A DNA stretch of 64,000 nt from Carettochelys insculpta. Lineage: Eukaryota; Chordata; Testudines; Carettochelyidae. Each line of letters opens with the position of its first letter. Position 1 is the first letter of the stretch. The notes beneath the pieces were generated by a model. It was not told where the DNA came from, made no database searches, and was given only the letters and a program-made list of their open reading frames with translations. Made by a program: the position numbers and the translations under genes. The stretch is taken from positions 185,663,298 through 185,727,297 of the forward strand of contig NC_134138.1 in assembly GCF_033958435.1 (NCBI RefSeq). Direction: 5' to 3'. Positions 32,771 to 45,559 of the stretch are shown here, piece after piece.

Positions 32771-35700
32771 CGCAGGCTAGAACAGAGCCACTTTGAATGG
32801 AGCTCATGACGTTAACCCACATTTATATTAGGAGAAAAGTGTTGTTTAGGTCATGCTACAAAATATCATGGTATAAACTTGATGTTGTCACTGATTCTCC
32901 CATTAAAGAAACCATATTAAAATGTCTGTAGACCTTTTGTGTCCAAAGCAGGCTCTGTAAATATCATTTTAAGCCAGTTTATGATAATGTCCTGGGTAAC
33001 TGGATTGATCCTTTTGGTGAAGAAAATCAGCACATCATAATTAGTTGGAATAGCTATGGATCTGAGATCCTTTGGGATTAGTCAGAAATTACCCCTGCTG
33101 GTCCAACATCATGTGAAGAAATATTTTAAATACAGTGAAGTCCTGGAGTTAGCAGCTGTTCTCCATTATATGAATTTTGCATCATTTCATGGGCAGAATG
33201 TCCACAGACTCCAGTAGGAGTGTCATGAACAGATCAAGGCTCTTGATTTTTATTAGGCTCTTGGGGTAACATCAAAAGCCTGCATAGACTTGGGAAACTG
33301 TAGAATGAAAGTTCAGTTGCACATGTGTCTTAGGACTTGTTCCTCTAGTCCTTGTGTGTATGAAACCTGTGTGCGTTGGCAAAAGCTACTTTGTGATTCA
33401 TGTGCAAAGTTCTTGCCACATGCCAAGTAGAAATTATTACTCACCTTCCTTAAGAGCTGTGCAGGACATCATGCAAACAATAGTAAGTATTTCTCAGGAA
33501 GAGTCAATCCTTTAAAGGAAGAAATGCAGTGGGGTTGCAAGAATTAAATCATTTACATGTTCTCCTTTCTGCCTGGCTTTGTTACATGTCAAAATGCAAA
33601 GTGGCAAATGATTCACTGCCATGTTCAGTGCAGGAATAGACAAACAGGTCAAACAATTACAATCCTCATTCTTTGCATGCTTTGAAAGGGCTGAAACATG
33701 AAATCAAGACCATTCCAACCAGCCTCATTTTGTGTTTGTATCAAGGTCTCAATCAAAGGAACAGGGCATGATCTGTATGGGATTGTATGGATGTAAGCAG
33801 GGGCAGACCTGGCTCAGAGCATTTTCACTGTGCTGTTTGCCAATCCATGGACTCTTCTGCTTGACTTGAATGCCCCTTCTATCACGTCTCTGCTTGGCAC
33901 TGCTGAACAAGGGACAAATTGGCAACATGTCTACAACTAGGGGCTTAGGAAAGGTTTCCATACATGCTATGAATTGATATGGGGAGGAAAGAGAACAGGC
34001 CACATCTCCTACGTCCTTTTCTTATAGACAGCCACTAGCTAGCTATGTTGGCGCGTTGGTTCTTTAAGGTGTTTTGAAGCTAGAGATTTTTTTTTCCTGT
34101 AACCTACTGTGCTCTAGTACAATGTTAAGCAAGCAGAGTGTTCTTATTCAGGATCACCTAGCTGGTACAGGATTGGGCCCCAAGTGACCAAGGGCTATTT
34201 TTAGCACAGTGCATGAAGAATTCAGCCTAGCAACTCCAGTCTCCACTGACTTGAACCAGCCGTTGTTAGGAAAGCCTGCAGGCTTTTTTTTTTTTTATTT
34301 CCTCCTTTCGGCTATATGTTCCTGAGCTAGATATTCACACTGCTTATCTGTCACTCAAATCACATACGGACAAGCTGTAAAGGTCAGCGACTCAGTTATT
34401 GGAAATGCACCAGAATAAGCAGACTCTTTATTGGGCTTTTATTCCCTGAAAGACTCAACAGGACACTTGAGCTTCACTCGTGGATGGAAGTTGTCTGGAA
34501 TGAGATGTCTCAGGAGTTAGCTGGTTTTGGCTCAGATGATTCCCAAGCTTGGTCTCCTCTCTCACATCTGCTTCCCCTCCTGCCTAACAGTTGGTACTTA
34601 GTTGGTCCACAGTTGGCCTGAAGGGGCAGAACAATTGCTCTCTAGCCACACTTGTCTACAACTACAGTCTGAAGTCTTCTCACCTCTCGTTCGGCCTGGA
34701 TCTTCCCTCATGGGGAGATGACTGGCCTCAGGCACTTTAATGGGCCAGCAAAAAGCATGCACAAGACTTGATGTCAGGTGTCATCCCCTGGATCTCATCT
34801 GATTTGCTAAGGCAGAACTGGGTCTTCTTAATCCATGTTCTGCTTGAGAGACTGGCAATTGCAATGATTTCTGTACTGAAGAAAAAAGAGCAAGACCTAT
34901 TATCCAACATCTGTCTGCTTATCTAAAGGGTAGGGAGGAAAAGAAGCAAGGCTTTCAATCCCTCCTGCATACAGGGCTAGTCATCCCTTCAAAAGGCCTC
35001 CGGGTTTTATTTAAACAAGACAGTTTTGTCTTTTGGGTTGATGTATCACTGCCCTCTGCTTGTCTTTCCACTCACATCCCTGGAGCCTGGATGGGGCTGT
35101 CTTACATATTCCATCTCTCTAGGGTGAAGAGTGACATGGTGTTCTTGACATTACATGTCACAAGGGGGTCTCTTGAGAGTGTTTTTCCAGCTTTAGTAAC
35201 TGACAGCCACAGGTCCTGGTATTCTGAGCCTTTATTACATCCCTTCAGCCTGCCACAGCTGAGTGTAATTTACATTTTGTTTACAGTCAGGGATCATCTT
35301 CCCCTACTTGCTTGTGGGGAAAGGTCAGTTTTAGCATCAGCTAGCTCCGCCTACTCTACCTTGCTTTACACTCACTGCTTTTCTTCCTAGCACTTCCATC
35401 GTGTTTACATATTCAGCAGATGAGCACTGAGTACATCCAGTCAGAGCCTCAGCGAAGTAACTGACCCCTCAATGCCAAGTTAATTTTTTACTGTTTTTAT
35501 TTCATTTTTTATTTTTTCCACAAGCCAGTGTCCTTTGCAGTACTCCACTCACCTGGGACTCTGCAGAGAGGAATGGTAATTGACCCCAGCTGGGAACCTT
35601 TTCAAACATCCCAGATTTAACTGGCTGGGAGTGGGTGGCCACATGTTCTCCATTCTACATCCTTAAATATGGAGTTCGTGTCCCCTTTGGAATTCATGTC

Positions 35701-36124
35701 CCCTTCTCTGACAGAGCCTCCTGGAGACTGTGTACGTTTCTTTTATTTAGTCTGATATTGTCTTTACTGTGACTATGGGGAATATATTCAGTTTGATTTT
35801 AGGAGAGTATCTCTATGAGATCTGTATTTTGGTGTTTTAAATTGCATACACATGCCTGAGCGATTGTCTCACAGGCACATTTTATAAACCTCACCATGAA
35901 TGTAGCACTCATTCAAGAACTGCTGTTAAACTAACAGGTGCATTACAAATTAATCCTCCTCTACTGTGAAAGAGGAGCAAAAGGGGAAAATAGTATTTCC
36001 TGTACATCTCTGAGGTCACTGGTGGTGAGGCTGGTGTAGCTCACACCTCCCACCAGCAGCAGCGAGTTCCATCTTTCACTGATCACCTTCTTTTCCCTGG
36101 TGATTGTCTGCATTTGCAAAAGGT
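32771..36124. other. No recognised feature
   Basis: Over 3 kb without a gene or repeat I can name. The longest open frame (35091-35390) has no recognisable domain. Confidence 0.45.
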
Positions 36125-36240
36125 TAAATATTACACAAGTAAAGGGACGGGGTGGGTGAGGCGGCCTCTTTTATTGGACCCCCTTCTGTTGGTCAGAGCA
36201 ACAAGCTTTCGAGCTCACACAGAGTTCTTCTTCAGGTGAG
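36125..36240 (-). mobile_element. Second Penelope-type tail family (AAGCTTTCGAGCTC)
   Basis: The plus strand reads AAAGGGACGGGGTGGGTGAGG, CTTTTATTGGACC, TTCTGTTGGTCAGAG, AACAAGCTTTCGAGCTCAC and GAGTTCTTCTTCAGG. I recognise this as a common sauropsid repeat tail. On minus it has the same CTGAAGAAG-hairpin-GAAAGCT layout as the tail at 21.6 kb, so I place it with Penelope-like elements by inference. Confidence 0.55.
36207..36235 (-). ncRNA. Hammerhead-ribozyme-like core, second tail family
   Basis: On minus: CTGAAGA, A, stem GAACT/AGCTC with one mismatch, a seven-base loop, then GAAA. The layout equals that of the other family although the stem sequence differs. Confidence 0.35.
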
Positions 36241-36863
36241 TAAATGGTTATGGAACTCAGGGAGCCAGGAAAGCCGGCTGGTGCAATACAAGGAGTGGGC
36301 AGGAGAGCGCAGTAGAATGTTAATTGATAGAACTGGTTCACAAAACATCTTTCATTCCACAGGTTTATTCCTTAAATAGCTGTTGAATCCAGTGGCAATA
36401 TTTCTGCACACAAAATTGTATAGTAGAAAAACAGACTTTGAAATTAGATGTTTCTCATAAGTTTGGAGCTTGGTTCTGCCTCCACTTCATTCCAACGTTG
36501 CACAAAGGGCTTAAACATCATTAACAACACCCCTGTATTTAATTACATTTAACTCTCAGCCAAAAGTGCACAAATACATCAGGCACCTTAGTTGGTATGA
36601 AAAGGACGTTCTGTTTTGACAGGTTATTTCTGAATTAAGGCCATAATTCAGGGAAGCATACCTATTCAGCAAAAAAACAGAAGGGAAAAAAAAAACCTTA
36701 GCTGAGTAAGCTGGATTTATGCATTCACTTCATTGCTTCCTGAGTTGGGGCCTTAGAGAATTTCCTTCTTTTGTCAGTTTGGGCAAAAGCCTTATAATTA
36801 TTTAAAAAGTGTTTTGATGTAAAGTATTTATGCTTTTGTCACTGTCTCTAAAGGTGTACGCTG
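36241..36863. other. No recognised feature
   Basis: AT-rich sequence. Nothing identifiable. Confidence 0.45.
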
Positions 36864-36977
36864 ACAGGGAGGAAGTATGGTTTTCTGGATCAAACAACGG
36901 GAGCCTGGAGAGCCAGGGTCTAATCCCAGCTCTGCCACTGATTCATTGCTCAACCTTGGGCAAGTCATTTAATAGCA

Positions 36978-37232
36978 CTTTGGCTATGTCTATGCTTCAA
37001 CCAACAGTGACACATCTGCAGGGCTTCAGCATAGCCACTCATTACAGTGATGTGGGGGGCAGAATTCTTTCATTGCTGTATAGGTAATCCACTTCCCTGA
37101 GAAACAATAACTAGGTCAACCAATGACCCCATGCTGTATAAAACTGGGGACAGGTCAGTTTACTTACATCACTCAGGGTATAGATTTTTCACACCCTGAG
37201 CAACATAGATGGCTTGATGTTAGTATAGACCT
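36978..37232. mobile_element. MITE inserted in the MIR, first
   Basis: The ends GGCTATGTCTATGCTT and AGTATAGACCTGGC are rough inverted repeats. The interior AGAATTCTTTCATTGCTGTA and TAGGTCAACCAATGACC parallels the elements at 17060 and 37314. No target duplication is resolved. Confidence 0.55.
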
Positions 37233-37313
37233 GGCTTATGATTCAGTTGGTCCATCTGTGAAATGGAGGTAATACAACCTACCTCAGAGGGGGACGAGAG
37301 GCTTAATAGTGAA

Positions 37314-37579
37314 GGCTTATCTCCACTAGGAATTTACATGAAGATAGCTGCATACCTCAGGCCAGTGAAAAATCCACATCCCTGAGAGATGTAGCTATGC
37401 TGACCTAACCCCGCACCTGTGTAGACAATCCTAGGGTGTTGGAAGAATTCTTCCATTGCCCTTGCTACCACTTCTCAAGGAGGCATACTAACTAAACTGA
37501 GGGGAGAACCCCTCCCATTGGCAGAGGTAGTAAGTGTTGCAGGGGCAGTGCTGTACTGTGGGTTAAGTGTAGACATGCC
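37314..37579. mobile_element. MITE inserted in the MIR, second
   Basis: The ends GGCTTATCTCCACTAGG and AAGTGTAGACATGCC are inverted copies. The interior GTTGGAAGAATTCTTCCATTGCC and GGGGAGAACCCCTCCCATTGG contains strong palindromes. It is the best-preserved member of its family here. Confidence 0.65.
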
Positions 37580-37725
37580 AGCATTCTCACAGAGTAACAC
37601 CATACTCAGCGAGAAGTCCCATGGATTTCAGTGCAGCTAGTCAATAAATAATGTGCTACAGCTACCAGAATCTGGCTCTGAATGACTGTAAAGTACTTTG
37701 AAATCCTTGATGAAAGGTGTGACAG

Positions 37726-39393
37726 AAATGCAAATGACTAATTACAGTATTCTTATCGTATTATTCCCCACTGTAAGGAATAGGCTTCAGGAGCATTCCC
37801 ACAAAAATCAATGGGCTGCAGTAACTAATGCATGTGCATTGATTTCTCAAAGGAGGCAACAAAGATTGAATGAGAAGGGGGATCAGAAACAATGTTATTA
37901 AAAACTAATTACCAACTCATGTACAGTAACATTTGGAAATATTAATACAGTGGCTTCCATTTAAGACATACTTGGCCAAATCTTGCTGATTCTGTTCACG
38001 TACTGGGACCATTTGCAAGAGAACATCAAGCATCATTTGGCTTAATATAGCTATATTATTCAGGGCAACAATAGTGATTTTACAAAAAGAACCTTGAGTA
38101 CCTGGGAAATCTGGCATCTTAAACATCAGTTGTTGGGTTTTTTCTTCTTTCTAGATGAACAAAAAGCTTCCTAATATGATTTTTTTTTTTTGCTTACCGA
38201 CACTCATCAAATGGCTTAATTGGGCTTGTGTTGTACCTCTGTGTGAACTGCTATTTGTTTTCTCATCAAGCTGCAATGTGCGTTATTCCCATCTGCATTC
38301 TCTCTCCCTCCTTGTCGCTCTTGGAAAAAATCAGCAGTTTTAAAGAACATAACAGTCTGCACAGATTTTGTTTTGACGTTTTATTTATTAATATGCTCTG
38401 GATGCAGATTAGCATTTTTGTTATACATCGAAGATGGTTCTAGTAGTGGATATTTATTCATGTTTCATCTGCTTTGGAATAGGAACAGCAAGTTCTCTGC
38501 TAAATAGAAGGAAAGGTTGTCCAATTTCACTGTTGCTTCCACAAATGCCTGTGTGTCCTCTGTTCCTGCTCCTGTCTTTATAACTTATGGTAAAATACTC
38601 CTGTATGGCTCAATGGCTAACAATAGATAGAAGAATCTGGTCTCATGATCAAAAATCATGATACAGTCTCCAACAATCCTGAGATTGACTAAAAACAATT
38701 ATTAAAAAAAAAACCTAAGCTGTGTTGTGTGGGTGGGGGAGGTGGTCTTTCTTCGCTCTGTCTTTTGATTTTTGAACTCCTTATGCACATCTCCAGCATG
38801 TGTAACTTCTATTGGCACAGAATGCCCATGGAACTATTTTTCTTCTTTCTCTGCAAGAATACTATCACAAATACTTTGAAAACACCAAAATAATGGTGCT
38901 TTCTACACTATAGCTAATGGGCACATGTTCTAATTAGACAGAGCCCAGTCCTGCTACTGGAGGGCTCTGCCAGGATGGATTTCAATGGGCTGTTGTCAAC
39001 ATGCAAGGATCTGCCCTAGAGATTACTGTTGAAGGGGTGGGATCCAATATGACTCCTTTTTGTATTTCTATTCCTTTTAGCTTTCTTCCCCTTTTAAAAA
39101 TTTTATAAACATATTTCAGTCTGGAGGCAGAATTTAAAAATGATGAAATTATAAATGCCTGAAAAGCAACATTGACAAACCCGTCACTGTAGCATCCTGA
39201 ATGACATGTTTTAATGAATAAACTGCACATATAATAGAAAATCAGAGCAAAATGTGCCTGAATACAAATGGGAAACAAACTCCGTAAGATACCTGGCATT
39301 TCAAATCTCAAACAGTCTAGAAGGGCTCTACAATGTAAATGTCAAACCATGACTTCAGCAAATGAAATAGAGCTGGCGTGCTGGAGGCAGCCA
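37726..39393. other. No recognised feature
   Basis: AT-rich sequence. The minus-strand frame at 38982-39311 has no recognisable domain. Confidence 0.45.
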
Positions 39394-40720
39394 GCAATTT
39401 CTTGATTGGGAAGAATAGCCACGGTCAAAATGAACATTTGGCCAAGGATAGCTTTCTTGTTTCAAAATCTTTCTGTGATCATCCCAGATAAAACGCTAGC
39501 AGGAATACAGAGAATGTGGTTAGAATTTAGATGGAATAAGAAAAGACTGAGTTCAGATACTTTGTACAGAATCCTTAGACAGAATGGACTACGTGACACA
39601 AATGTTCTATGGGATTATCAAGCCAGCCTGCTCCAAGCAGTAGGGAACTGGGGGTCCTATAATACAGTCAAACACTGAGTCTTTTTGGAACAAGACAATT
39701 GTGTCAGTGTGAACATTGCTAGGTTACCATGGATTAACAGGAAACATCATACCCTTCCAATGTTGACGTGCATCCTTTAGCAAAGACTACTGCATGGGTT
39801 TGGGTTAGTACTAGGGATGATATCTTTTCCCTCACCAATAATATCCATTGCAAATAATTCTGATCTTAACCTGAATCATGAACCAGAGTATTAAAGACTG
39901 GACAAGCCATGGAATACGCACAGCTCGCAAGCTATTAGATAAAGAAATGCTTCTAGTTTTTTATAGATATGAAGGCTGACTTCAGCTGGTCCATTCTTCA
40001 ATGCTACAAGTACTTTGAAGTTAGGCACGATGTTTCTCAACTTCCTAAAAACATCTGTTTTAGACCAAACTCTAATTTTAATAGACACAATGGTGTATAG
40101 TCAATTAGAAACAAAAGAATTCTAATTAATTTATATCAATCTTTGCAAGTAATGTGCCTTTCCCCCCCTCCAAAAAAAAAACCCACCTTCCATATATGAC
40201 TTGCTGGGCAACGCATTTGAACAGTTAAAATACCTGAGAGAAGAGAGTTTTCATCTGGAAAAAAGGACACCAGCAATTTCAGACTGTAGAACAATAAAAG
40301 GATATTTCTGTAAGACACGGTTTCAGTGGGTACCTCACCCTACCCAGGTTAGAAATGTGTAGAAATATAGACAGAATGGGGATAAATGTTGGAGAAATTG
40401 TGGCAGAAGAGACTATGTGTATATGGTGCATATGTCCAGTCAGTAGGGAGGACTGGGATATAATCAAATATAAAGAAATAGCTGGATGTTTATTACCAGA
40501 TGATCCTTTGATAATCATCCTGGGGATTCCTAATTTAGATGGCCCCACATAAGGAAATGAAGAATTTCTCTTCTGCTCATAGCTACTTGGCTATTGTCAG
40601 CTCCCTACTGGGAGAAAAATAGTCTAGCTGTGGGGGAATAGTTGAAAACCATATGGGAATCTGTTATGGAAAAATTAATGTACCACTTGTGTATCCAGTA
40701 AAACAGAAGATAGAGACTTA
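39394..40720 (+). pseudogene. L1-like LINE ORF2, C-terminal region (ancient)
   Basis: MGRIATVKMNIWPRIAFLFQ followed by LSVIIPDK and LEFRWNKKR matches the region after the reverse transcriptase in L1-type ORF2, where GRIA-VKMN and an IW-KKPR segment are conserved. Further on, WVPHPTQV, MCIWCICPVSREDWDIIK and LGIPNLDG correspond to the L1 C-terminal CCHC-like region with W/C spacing. Many stops and frameshifts are present. The order is right over 1.3 kb, so this is one old insertion. Confidence 0.65.
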
Positions 40721-41297
40721 CATATTTTGCTACTTTTCATTCAGTACTCAGGCAAAAAACATCCACCTGCAAAAAACAGCACTTCTGGCCATTTTGTTTC
40801 GATATTAAGGTTTGGTAGACATGCCCGGTCTCTTAGATATGCTTAATCAGAGATTTTACTCCATTTAATAACATCATTAGAAACATTGCGTTGTGGATAT
40901 TGCACTGACGCTTACTCTGTCATTCAGTAGCACTGTTTGAAAGACTTCTATAACATCTCTCTGAACACTACTGCAATGATTAGAGAGCTGTGAAATTATT
41001 TTTATTTTGTGTAGTTTTTCAATTTATTTTTGAGAGCTTATTTAGTTTTACACATTTTATTTATCCGGGATGTGGGGTGTGATGTCTGGTGTGTATCTGC
41101 ATCTTCTAACTTCCTGCTTTTGGGCTCCTGTTCCATATTCCTCTCAATCCTTCTTCCCACTCTGTATGGGGTGGGGGTGAGGGAGTGCAGCTTGGGTGCG
41201 CACAGTCTCAGGTCCTGCTGCTACATACCTGCAAACAGGACTGTTATAGTTTGCACGCCCTGCTGTTGACTTAACTGGTTCATACTTTTGTATAGTC
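40721..41297. other. No recognised feature
   Basis: No coding or repeat signal that I can support. Confidence 0.45.
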
Positions 41298-42125
41298 TGG
41301 AAAGGAGAAGATGGAGAGGGGACATGATAACAATTTTAAGTACATAAAAGGTTGTTATAGAGAGGAGAAAGAAGAATTGTTCTTCTTAGTCTCCAAAGAT
41401 AGGACAAGACACAATGAGCTTAAATTGCAGCAAAGAAGATTTAGGTTGGGCATTAGGAAAACTTCGTAACTGTCAGAAGGTACGTCTAGACTACCGGGAT
41501 TTGTCAGCAGAAGTTTGTGTCAGAAGATATATTGCGATAAAGCGTCCCTTGACAGACCACATCCAGACCACAGGGCGGATCGAAAGAGAAATCCGCTCTG
41601 TTGACGGAGATCGGCGAGACTCCCCAGCTGCTCTATTGGCAAAACAGCCAACCAGAACCACAGCAGACAGGGTGGTACGGCATCCCGGGAGACCTTTTCT
41701 GTCAACAGAAGACTTCCCCACCCCCCGCCTTTCCCCAAAACATCCAGACCAGAATTTTGTCAACAGATCTGGGTTGACAGCTGCATTCTTCCTTGTGGTG
41801 AGCGGGGTACGGCTGTCCACAAAAGCACTGCGTTCTGTCAACTTACTGTCGACAACACCCAAGGAGCATCCGGATTGCCAAGCACATTCTGTCAACAAAA
41901 TGGCCATTTTGATGACAAAACCCTGTGCTCTAAATATAGCCAGGGTGGTTAAGTACTGGAATAAATTGCTTAGGACACTGTGGAATCTCCATCATTCGGG
42001 GGTGTTTAAGAGCAGGTTAGACAAAAGCCAGTTAGGGATGTTGTAGATAGTATTTAGTCCTGCAATGAGTGCAGTGGATTGGACTAGATGGCCTCTCCCG
42101 GTCCCTTCCATTCTATGATTCTATG
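41298..42125 (+). mobile_element. CR1 3' end interrupted by a MITE
   Basis: Two CR1 pieces flank the MITE: GGAGAAGATGGAGAGGGGAC to AAAACTTCGTAACTGTCAG, then GGGTGGTTAAGTACTGGAAT to the TTCTATGATTCTATGG tail. Removing 41478-41941 joins them into a normal CR1 3' end. It is 5'-truncated and noncoding. Confidence 0.8.
41478..41941. mobile_element. MITE with GTCAACAGA motifs, inserted in CR1
   Basis: The left end AGGTACGTCTAGACTACC and right end GCTCTAAATATAGCC are worn inverted copies, with flanks AGA (41475-41477) and AGG (41942-41944) consistent with a 3-bp duplication. The interior has many TGTCAACAGA-like units. Open frames of 138 and 210 codons cross it but mirror each other on both strands and have no domain. 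Confidence 0.65.
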
Positions 42126-43255
42126 GTTATTTCATGTTTTGATTGACCTTCTACCTGTGTGTCTTGGTCTAATTTACTTGGGTTTTGATATTGTTTATTC
42201 TGCGCTGCATCAGAGTGCATCAGGTAGATGGAGTTCTGCCACTGGAAGGGGATAAAAGACCTTGAGGATATAGGCTTCATTCACTCACTCACAGCAGCAG
42301 CCCCTGCATGGATGGATTCTGCTCCCTCTTTGACCATTGTAACCTGGTACACACAGTTACAGAGATTCTCGGGTTTGGCCTGGCTACCCCTCCATTATGA
42401 CGAGGGGAGGCCAGGTCACATTTGAGTTAGCGGCATTTTGACCTGGCATACAGCACTGCCACACCACTCCGTCAAATTCAGCTGGACCACTCCTCCATGA
42501 TGATGATGGAGGGGCCAAATCAGAGCAGTGCTATGACCCCATGCACTGGGCTACAATGCCCAGCACAGGGAGCTGAGTCTTCTGAAGCTCTACTGTGGGG
42601 TGAATTTTGTCATTTGTTTCATTTTAAGAATCATTTTTGGTTTTATTTTTGTATTATTTTTTAATTTGAGAAAATGAGGGTAGTGGAATGATTATTGTTT
42701 TATTTCTGATACTGTGTTTACATCGCAAATATCTGTAAACCAGTTAACGTTTCCTAAATAAAAATAGTTGAAAAAAGAACAATCCAATTCCCAGAAAGGT
42801 AACCAAATGTATTAAATAAAGGACAGCAACTATCATAAAGTTAAAAGTCACAATAAATTACTGAAAAATTATTTTATGTGCATTAATAGAAAGTTCACAA
42901 GCTATTTCATAATGCCATAGCTGTTACTACAAATATTTAGAGACCAATTTTACAATGAACACTGTGCCGGTGCAGGGATCTGGTTGCGTGCCTTTCATTA
43001 CAGGGTCAAGACTCTGATAAGGCTGTGGATTTATTTTTTTCATAAATAAGTATTCAGCAGTGGTGCTGACAAACTAGTTCTGTGACACTGACAGGCCAGC
43101 CCAGGTCAGTATAGGCCAGAGTCTCAGAACAAGTCACTTGGGTATGAATCTTAAAGAAGAACTAAGTGTACCAATTCACTTGTATGTTAGAATAGTTCAA
43201 AGAAATACAATAGCATTTTTCTATGTGTTTCCTGTTATTGTTTTCCATGTAGTTT
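42126..43255. other. No recognised feature
   Basis: AT-rich sequence. Nothing identifiable. Confidence 0.45.
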
Positions 43256-43527
43256 GGGCTTGTCCACACTGCTACTTTACTGCTTGTGCTCTAACTTTCT
43301 TGCTCACAGGTGTAGAAAAGACACGCCCCTGAGTGCAGTGAGTTACTGTACTGTAACGCACCAATGTAGACAGGCTCCCAGTGCTGCCATTAACTACTCC
43401 CCTTGTGGAGGTGGTTTACCTAGATGCTGGGAGAGAACCCAGCACTGGTGCTGTGGCCAAACTGGTGCATTAAAGCACTGATGTGCCAGGGCTGCTGTAG
43501 CTGCACTTAAAAGGGTAGACAAAACCG
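43256..43527. mobile_element. MITE with GGCTTGTCCACACTGC end
   Basis: GGGCTTGTCCACACTGCTAC at left and AAAAGGGTAGACAAAACC at right are inverted-like ends. The interior has a GTGTAGAAAAGAC / AATGTAGACAGGCTCCC pair. Related in style to 17060 and 37314; the ends are worn. Confidence 0.5.
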
Positions 43528-43744
43528 TCTTTAGTCCTAGAGCAATTATATGTATTAGTGCTAAGCTAAGGAGGTGCTTGCTGCATAAACTCAATGAAAA
43601 CCAAAGAAGGATTATTTCTGGCCACCACATTGTTCAGGAAAACCAATGAAAGATTGTCTGGGTAATGTAACTAAATGCAAGATGTATAATTTCTCGTTAA
43701 AGGGGATCGGAACCTTGGAGCTGCCAAGGACACAGCACATTAAC

Positions 43745-43880
43745 TTCAAAGCAGTGGGTCTGTTACACAAAAGTTCATCACCTAATAAATTATTTTGTTA
43801 GTCTTTAAGGTGCTACATGACCGCTAGCTTGTTTTGTTAGAATACAGACTAACACGGCTACCTCTCTGTTACTTGTCAAA
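43745..43880 (+). mobile_element. Penelope-like 3' tail, degenerate start
   Basis: TTCATCACCTAATAAATTAT, TTAGTCTTTAAGGTGCTACA and AATACAGACTAACACGGCTACC mark a Penelope tail. The ribozyme-like part is broken here (CAAAGCA for CTGAAGA, AAAA for GAAA). Confidence 0.7.
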
Positions 43881-45559
43881 GCAGCAATCATTGCGCTCAA
43901 CAGTGGAAAAGCCACAAATTTTGTCTGCCTTTAGTCAAAAAAGGGAGGGCTCATCTATGAGGGGAACTCTTTCCAGCTTGCATTCTGGGAGAAAGAGCTA
44001 TAAGAAGAAACCCTGGGAGTGATCTGGTATATCTGAACTGGTGGATTCTGACCGAGGAAATCCTGACCAATTGGACAGAGGTCCCTAAAGCCAATTTGTA
44101 TTACTGGAGAGACTTACAAAAAATTACAAGATTATTACACCTCTGCTAATCATTTGGACTTTTACAAACTCTGATTCACCTGTAATATATTTACTTTCAT
44201 TATCTTCTCAACAACTCTCATTTCTTTTTCTTATTTAATATATCTTTATTTATTTTATTAGAGAAATTGGCTACCCTTTTGTCTTTGGCATGAGAATCCG
44301 AGTACCCATTGACCTAGGATCAAGAGTCACTTACCCCACTGTGCACTGGGATAAGTGATTGGTGCTTTGGTTCTGGAAGTAACCCAGTGTATTTTTAATA
44401 ACCTTTCATCTTAGTCCAGTTTATCAGGGTAGCAAGATGCTCTGGAGAACCTGAATGGGATTCCATGGTAAGATTTATATATTAATCTAGGAGTGAGCAG
44501 TTGTTAATGGTTTGGTGAAATCTAATTATACAATAGCCACAAGTTTGGAGTGTCTACTCAGTTTTCTGACAGGGTTGTCTACCTGGGGCACCTGGCTTAT
44601 CAGGATAACCCACTGGCTGGCCATTAGACATTTTATTTACCTTGACCTTCTGCAGGTACAGCCCCCAGAAGCTCACTGTGGCTGTTTGCTGTTCCTGGTC
44701 AATAGGAGTTGTAGGAAGTGGTGGCTAGCACATCCTGGCAGCCCATTTTGCTTCCTACCTCTCCCAATGTCTGGGAATGATGGACTGCAGCCATGAAGAG
44801 TTGCAGGGGTGTCAAAGTAAACAAAACATCTCACAGCCCACCAGTGGACTGCCCTGTAGGGCCAGGTGCTGAAGGCTGCTGACCACAGGTCTGACTGAAA
44901 TTGGCAGTCTTGGTGAGGAGATGCTCCAAACAGTTTGACAATATGCTTGAGAGTTATTTCTTTGTAGCAGCTGGGAGAAGTACAACTGATGTCAATAGAC
45001 CTGCTTACATAAGTTCAAAGAGCAGGATAAGGCCATAAATATATATATCTGGGTGACAGCACATACATGCACATGTCTATATTGTTCTGCTGGCATGCAG
45101 AACAATATTCTCTTTTTAGTATTGCAGGGGCACCTAGATGGTTGGACTGGCACGCTTTTTGTTTTTTATGCAAATCTATCTATCACACATGCGTGCGCGC
45201 GCACACACACACACACAATGCTTTTTAATGGCAGCCTCATGCTACAAAGAGAATAATGAGTAACTGTAACATGCTGCTGGGAACACCCAGAATTCAGCTT
45301 CTGCAACAGTGAGATTTGCTTGTGATGAGACCGTGTGTCAGATCTCTGCTACACCAGTCTGTCCTTTTCACTAACAAACTTCGTGAGACTCTCCTAGCTC
45401 TACCTCACCTAGCAGACAACAATCAGTGAACTCCACTCCCGAACTCCTCTGCGATGTTTCTGTCCAATGCAGAGCCCTTATCACTATTAATTCACACAAT
45501 TAAATTCACTGCTTTCTTCAGGAGTCAGGACATCACAACAATATCAGTTAATTAAGTGG
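43881..45559. other. No recognised gene; one short microsatellite
   Basis: Only the GC/CA microsatellite at 45191-45217 stands out. Confidence 0.45.
45191..45217. repeat. (GC)n(AC)n microsatellite
   Basis: GCGTGCGCGCGC passes into ACACACAC repeats, an alternating purine-pyrimidine tract. Confidence 0.85.

Larger units (their letters stand above)
36864..37725 (+). mobile_element. MIR-type SINE split by two later MITE insertions
   Basis: Three pieces in the right order form one MIR-like SINE: a tRNA-related start (GAGGAAGTATGGTTTTCTGG, CCCAGCTCTGCCACTGA, CCTTGGGCAAGTCATTTAA) at 36864-36977; CCATCTGTGAAATGGAGG and ACCTACCTCAGAGGG at 37233-37313; and CTGTAAAGTACTTTGAAATCC at 37580-37725. MITEs fill the two gaps. 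Confidence 0.75.

Noticed and set aside
41414..42046. A 210-codon frame as a host gene
   Set aside because: It crosses from CR1 into a MITE and back into CR1. It is open by chance through repeat sequence.
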